Below are positions 61,806 to 64,000 of a DNA stretch of 64,000 bases, piece by piece (position 1 is the stretch's first letter; every line of letters starts with the position of its first letter). The position numbers were made by a program, and so were the translations under genes. The notes under the pieces were generated by a model. It did no database searches. It worked only from the letters and a program-made list of their open reading frames with translations, and was not told the DNA's origin. This DNA comes from Filomicrobium sp. (lineage in GTDB: Bacteria > Pseudomonadota > Alphaproteobacteria > Rhizobiales > Hyphomicrobiaceae): contig CP051234.1 of the NCBI GenBank assembly GCA_017792465.1, positions 4,186,501 through 4,250,500 on the forward strand, read 5' to 3'.

Positions 61806-61852
61806 AGGCCCTCAGGATAAGACTTGCGTCTTTCCCGAGGGCCTTTCCTTTT
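61806..61852. terminator. Nested intrinsic terminator after hemN
   Basis: AGGCCCTC (61806-61813) pairs with GAGGGCCT (61837-61844). Inside lies a second small hairpin with AAGAC and GTCTT arms around TTGC. The outer stem is followed by TTCCTTTT on the plus strand. It separates hemN from the convergent PcfJ-like gene. Confidence 0.75.
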
Positions 61853-61878
61853 CGTCCGCAACGCTTGGCTTGCCATGT

Positions 61879-63015
61879 TCAGCGTGGCCTCTGCAGAAGA
61901 TCTGCATCAGCCAGAAGCCGTTCAAGGCATGCAACCGTCGGCTCGAAGCCCTTTGGACCCTTGGCCGCCTTGTAGGGCTGCCAGAGGTATTCCCAGGGAC
62001 CCGGCTTCACCTCGTAAAGCTCCAGGTCCCCTTCGAGGGCTGCGGTTGGGTCAACCTCATAACGGCTGACCCAGGTTCGCGCGAATTCGATCACCGGATC
62101 CACAACCCGAGAGTTGTTCGGGCCTTGGATCTGGATGATCTGGTATCCGCCGGGCTTACGGCTTGGCCGGATCTCCATCGTCGCGACGCGAAGCGAGTTG
62201 TTGCGGATCGAAAAGATCTGGCAGTCACCGTTTGCGACCAGGTGGATGTAGTCCGCAACGCAGTGGCACATATATGCCCCCTCGTCGCGAAGCTGCATTC
62301 CTGTGCGCAGCGGAACCATCGTGAGCCCCGAGGCCGGACGCCGCTTGTAGCGACCCGGACCACGGCGCGGACGCTTGGCGAGGAACGACTTGGCAATCTG
62401 GTCAATCCATTGCTGCGTGAGCCAAGCGGCTGTTTCGAAGTTCATGGACGGCTGCCATGGCTTCGAGATCAGGTCGCGGGCCCCGCCTGCAGGTTGACGG
62501 GAATACCAAGCGTAGGCGGCCAGGGGACGCAGTGGGATCTGCTGCATTGGTCGCCGTCCGTGAGCGATAGGCTTACGGGCAGCAATCCACAATGCGAAGT
62601 CCTCATGGGCGGCCTGTCCGGCAAAGCAGACCCAGTTCAGCCATCCCTCGGCCTGTGCAGGATATCGGGGGATGCGGTTGGCAATCTGCTTTGCGAACTT
62701 CTCGCTGTTTGGGATCTCGCCCAGAGCGCCGGTCAAGGCTTCGGGCGGAACCCAGCGGAGCCACAAAGGCAGCTTCAGTGGATCAGCGACCTCACGCAGC
62801 GACCGTCCATCCTTGACACGTCGCACGGCTTCGCCGGCGGCGTCGGGTGGAATGGCATCCGTTGCCAGAACGTAGGCCGCAGCCGGGAAGCTGATGACCA
62901 AGTCGGCAAGACGCGGCGAGAGGTGAGCAAGCCGGCGAATACGACGGCGGGCACTTCGCTGAAAACGCTGGATCTGCGCTTCGAGCTCCTTCTCCTTTTC
63001 TGCATCAGCGGTCAT
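61879..63015 (-). CDS. PcfJ-like domain protein
   Basis: From the ATG at 63015 (AGGTGG upstream) the protein has 378 residues. Residues 1-230 are mostly helical and basic, with many Trp and Arg (PLWLRWVP, GWLNWVCF). From about 238 to 312 comes the PcfJ-like signature: GMQLRDEGAYMCHCVADYI, then a GDCQIFSIR strand and an ATMEIRP strand, and the QGPNNSRV end. PcfJ was named from conjugative plasmid pCF10 and has no established function; related proteins occur in plasmids, phages and chromosomes. No mobile-element genes are adjacent here. The family call rests on the core motif. Confidence 0.72.
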   Translation of the reverse strand: MTADAEKEKELEAQIQRFQRSARRRIRRLAHLSPRLADLVISFPAAAYVLATDAIPPDAAGEAVRRVKDGRSLREVADPLKLPLWLRWVPPEALTGALGEIPNSEKFAKQIANRIPRYPAQAEGWLNWVCFAGQAAHEDFALWIAARKPIAHGRRPMQQIPLRPLAAYAWYSRQPAGGARDLISKPWQPSMNFETAAWLTQQWIDQIAKSFLAKRPRRGPGRYKRRPASGLTMVPLRTGMQLRDEGAYMCHCVADYIHLVANGDCQIFSIRNNSLRVATMEIRPSRKPGGYQIIQIQGPNNSRVVDPVIEFARTWVSRYEVDPTAALEGDLELYEVKPGPWEYLWQPYKAAKGPKGFEPTVACLERLLADADLLQRPR

Positions 63016-63493
63016 GATTGCCACCTGAAATGGATATTTCAAAAGGTTGGCGGCAGGGCGCAAAAAACCGTTTTCCGGAAGTGCATTTGCATTTCGCGGA
63101 ATTGCATCATTGAGCGCATTGGCAATCGCATCGGCAGGGGCGTTTCAGGTGCGCCTGCTGAAGTGAATTGCCAGGTGGTTTTTTATTCTGCCGTCAGTTC
63201 AAGTTCAGGTTGCCCAGAACCCAAACGCGCGTCCGCTCTCCCAGCCGGGACGGCTGAGTTTATTAGGCTTAAGCGGTGTCGCTCGTTGTTCTGCCTGGAT
63301 TAGGTGTGGCAGGTGGGAGATGGGGAACCGTCATCGCCGCCGCGCGCAACCAGCCACGCGACACGCAATGGTGTGTCGGGTCTATTGCTGGATGGTTTGC
63401 GCATTCGGTTCCCTTCAAAAAAGATCTAAGCCGTAGCTTATCAAACAGCGTCGAGATAAGGGGGAATTGCGACGATTCAAGGGAGGTTTGCTG
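63016..63493. other. Intergenic region upstream of the PcfJ-like gene
   Basis: This 478 bp interval has no supported gene. It should hold the minus-strand promoter of the PcfJ-like gene. The stretch 63080-63140 has repeated GCATT/GCATC words without a regular period. No tRNA or attachment-site repeat is evident. Confidence 0.5.
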
Positions 63494-63513
63494 AAAAAAT
63501 TCGGTTGCGAATT
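63494..63513 (-). terminator. Weak intrinsic terminator at the end of the last gene
   Basis: On the minus strand AATTCG (63513-63508) and CGAATT (63503-63498) form a 6-bp stem around CAAC, followed by TTTT. The hairpin begins at the last base of the stop codon region of the gene ending at 63513. Confidence 0.5.
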
Positions 63514-64000
63514 TATTTATCGATTTCTTTTTGAAGTTTCTCGAACATGTATTGCCATTTGGCGGTTTGAGCCTCGACGAGAACGCGCATACGTTCGCGC
63601 AGTTTTTCCAGGAGGCTGCAGTCGGGATTGGCGGCGTTGCTGCCGGCTTCTCCGAGGTTGGCGATTTCGCTCAAGAGTTCTTGTGAGCGTTGATTGTAGC
63701 CGTCGATTTTTTCGTCCTGCACGAAGGGTGCGGCTTCACGCAGGAAGGCGTCGTGGTCCCAGTTGTTCTTGACGCGCAAGGTGCGCAGCAGGTTCTGAAA
63801 TTCTGGCTTGTTTTGGCTATTTAGGACGCGCAGCGACTCAGCGGCTTCGTCAACGACGGCTTCGAAGTCGCCGCGTGCGCAGCTTTGCGCCTGAGCCGTG
63901 TTCGTAGTGGTCAGGCCGGCCGCGACGAGTGTGACGCCGGCTGCCAGGACGCCTGGCACGGACGAGCAAGCGGAGCGCGCAGCTTTGGTCCGTCCGTGCC
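63513..64000 (-). CDS. Secreted protein of unknown function, start beyond window
   Basis: The minus-strand frame is open from 63513 to the right edge with no stop, so the start is probably outside the window; a GTG at 63959 would cut into the signal region. The visible part shows a hydrophobic signal segment ending TAQAQ, then about 122 mature residues with two cysteines (SCARGDFEAV and PDCSLLEKL), long charged helices and the end KWQYMFEKLQKEIDK. It looks like a helical periplasmic protein. I do not recognise the family. Confidence 0.65.
   Translation of the reverse strand, partial: HGRTKAARSACSSVPGVLAAGVTLVAAGLTTTNTAQAQSCARGDFEAVVDEAAESLRVLNSQNKPEFQNLLRTLRVKNNWDHDAFLREAAPFVQDEKIDGYNQRSQELLSEIANLGEAGSNAANPDCSLLEKLRERMRVLVEAQTAKWQYMFEKLQKEIDK

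Noticed and set aside
61870-63303. 477-codon plus-strand open frame over the PcfJ-like gene
   Set aside because: The translation has no domain or start signal. The minus-strand frame carries the PcfJ-like core and a ribosome binding site.
1-64000. CRISPR array, tRNA or rRNA genes, insertion sequences
   Set aside because: No regular repeat-spacer series, no tRNA cloverleaf or T-loop sequence in the spacers, no 16S/23S segments, and no transposase or paired terminal repeats were seen.

Overview
This is a chromosomal stretch of a moderately GC-rich alphaproteobacterium, most likely of the order Hyphomicrobiales; a Hyphomicrobium-like genus is my best guess, not proven. The main reason is the long core gene run xthA-erpA-dgt-argS-SPOR-nagZ-scpA-scpB-tatABC-serS-surE-LysM/M23 ... 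DUF815-yajC-secD-secF-Mth938-phytoene synthase-like ... trmFO, which I know as an alphaproteobacterial arrangement. Supporting signs are an ExoR-like regulator, two TTAA-N7-TTAAC (CtrA-type) sites and a TTGAC-N4-GTCAA (FNR/FixK-type) box before hemN. I saw no rRNA, tRNA, CRISPR array, IS element or prophage.

Layout. 1-5448 (minus strand): partial OFA-type MFS transporter, proline iminopeptidase, DUF2939 protein, then a DUF898 membrane protein overlapping an M48 metalloprotease. 5682-8771: CtrA-type site, ilvD, and an ExoR-like periplasmic Sel1-repeat protein overlapping ilvD. 8832-13066: PLP ammonia-lyase, PPK2, fatty acid desaturase, small methyltransferase. 13135-28556: the DNA/tRNA/division/export core (xthA, erpA, dgt, argS, an FtsN-like SPOR protein, nagZ, scpAB, an orphan ABC ATPase, tatABC, serS, surE). 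28979-37231: a degenerate-M23 lipoprotein behind a CtrA-type site, then icd, a fused trmJ, a secreted protein, rpsD and a YcbB-type L,D-transpeptidase. 37456-43288: DUF815 ATPase, yajC-secD-secF, and homologs of the complex I assembly factors NDUFAF3 and NDUFAF6. 43328-50880: a large periplasmic SGNH hydrolase, an Arg/Tyr-rich secreted protein, trmFO, a DUF6152/DUF6644 pair, a small Cys-containing secreted protein, ctaA and a DUF2842 protein.

50846-60058 is an exopolysaccharide locus: deacetylase and chain-length/co-polymerase protein on the minus strand; outer-membrane exporter, GT4 glycosyltransferase, initiating phosphoglycosyltransferase and O-antigen ligase/polymerase on the plus strand. 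Its content resembles holdfast-type adhesin loci, but no flippase is visible. 60160-64000: hemN behind an anaerobic-type box, an isolated PcfJ-like protein, and the 3' part of a secreted protein that runs off the window.

Together the genes couple envelope biogenesis (Tat and Sec export, peptidoglycan remodelling by SPOR, NagZ, LysM/M23 and L,D-transpeptidase, polysaccharide secretion) with chromosome segregation (ScpAB), translation (ArgS, SerS, S4, TrmJ, TrmFO) and respiration (Icd, CtaA, HemN, complex I assembly factors). Most of the window is ordinary core genome. The least explained parts are the Cys4 module fused to TrmJ, the roughly 310-residue cytoplasmic low-complexity region of the SPOR protein, the degenerate kinase domain in the polysaccharide co-polymerase, and the lone PcfJ-like gene.
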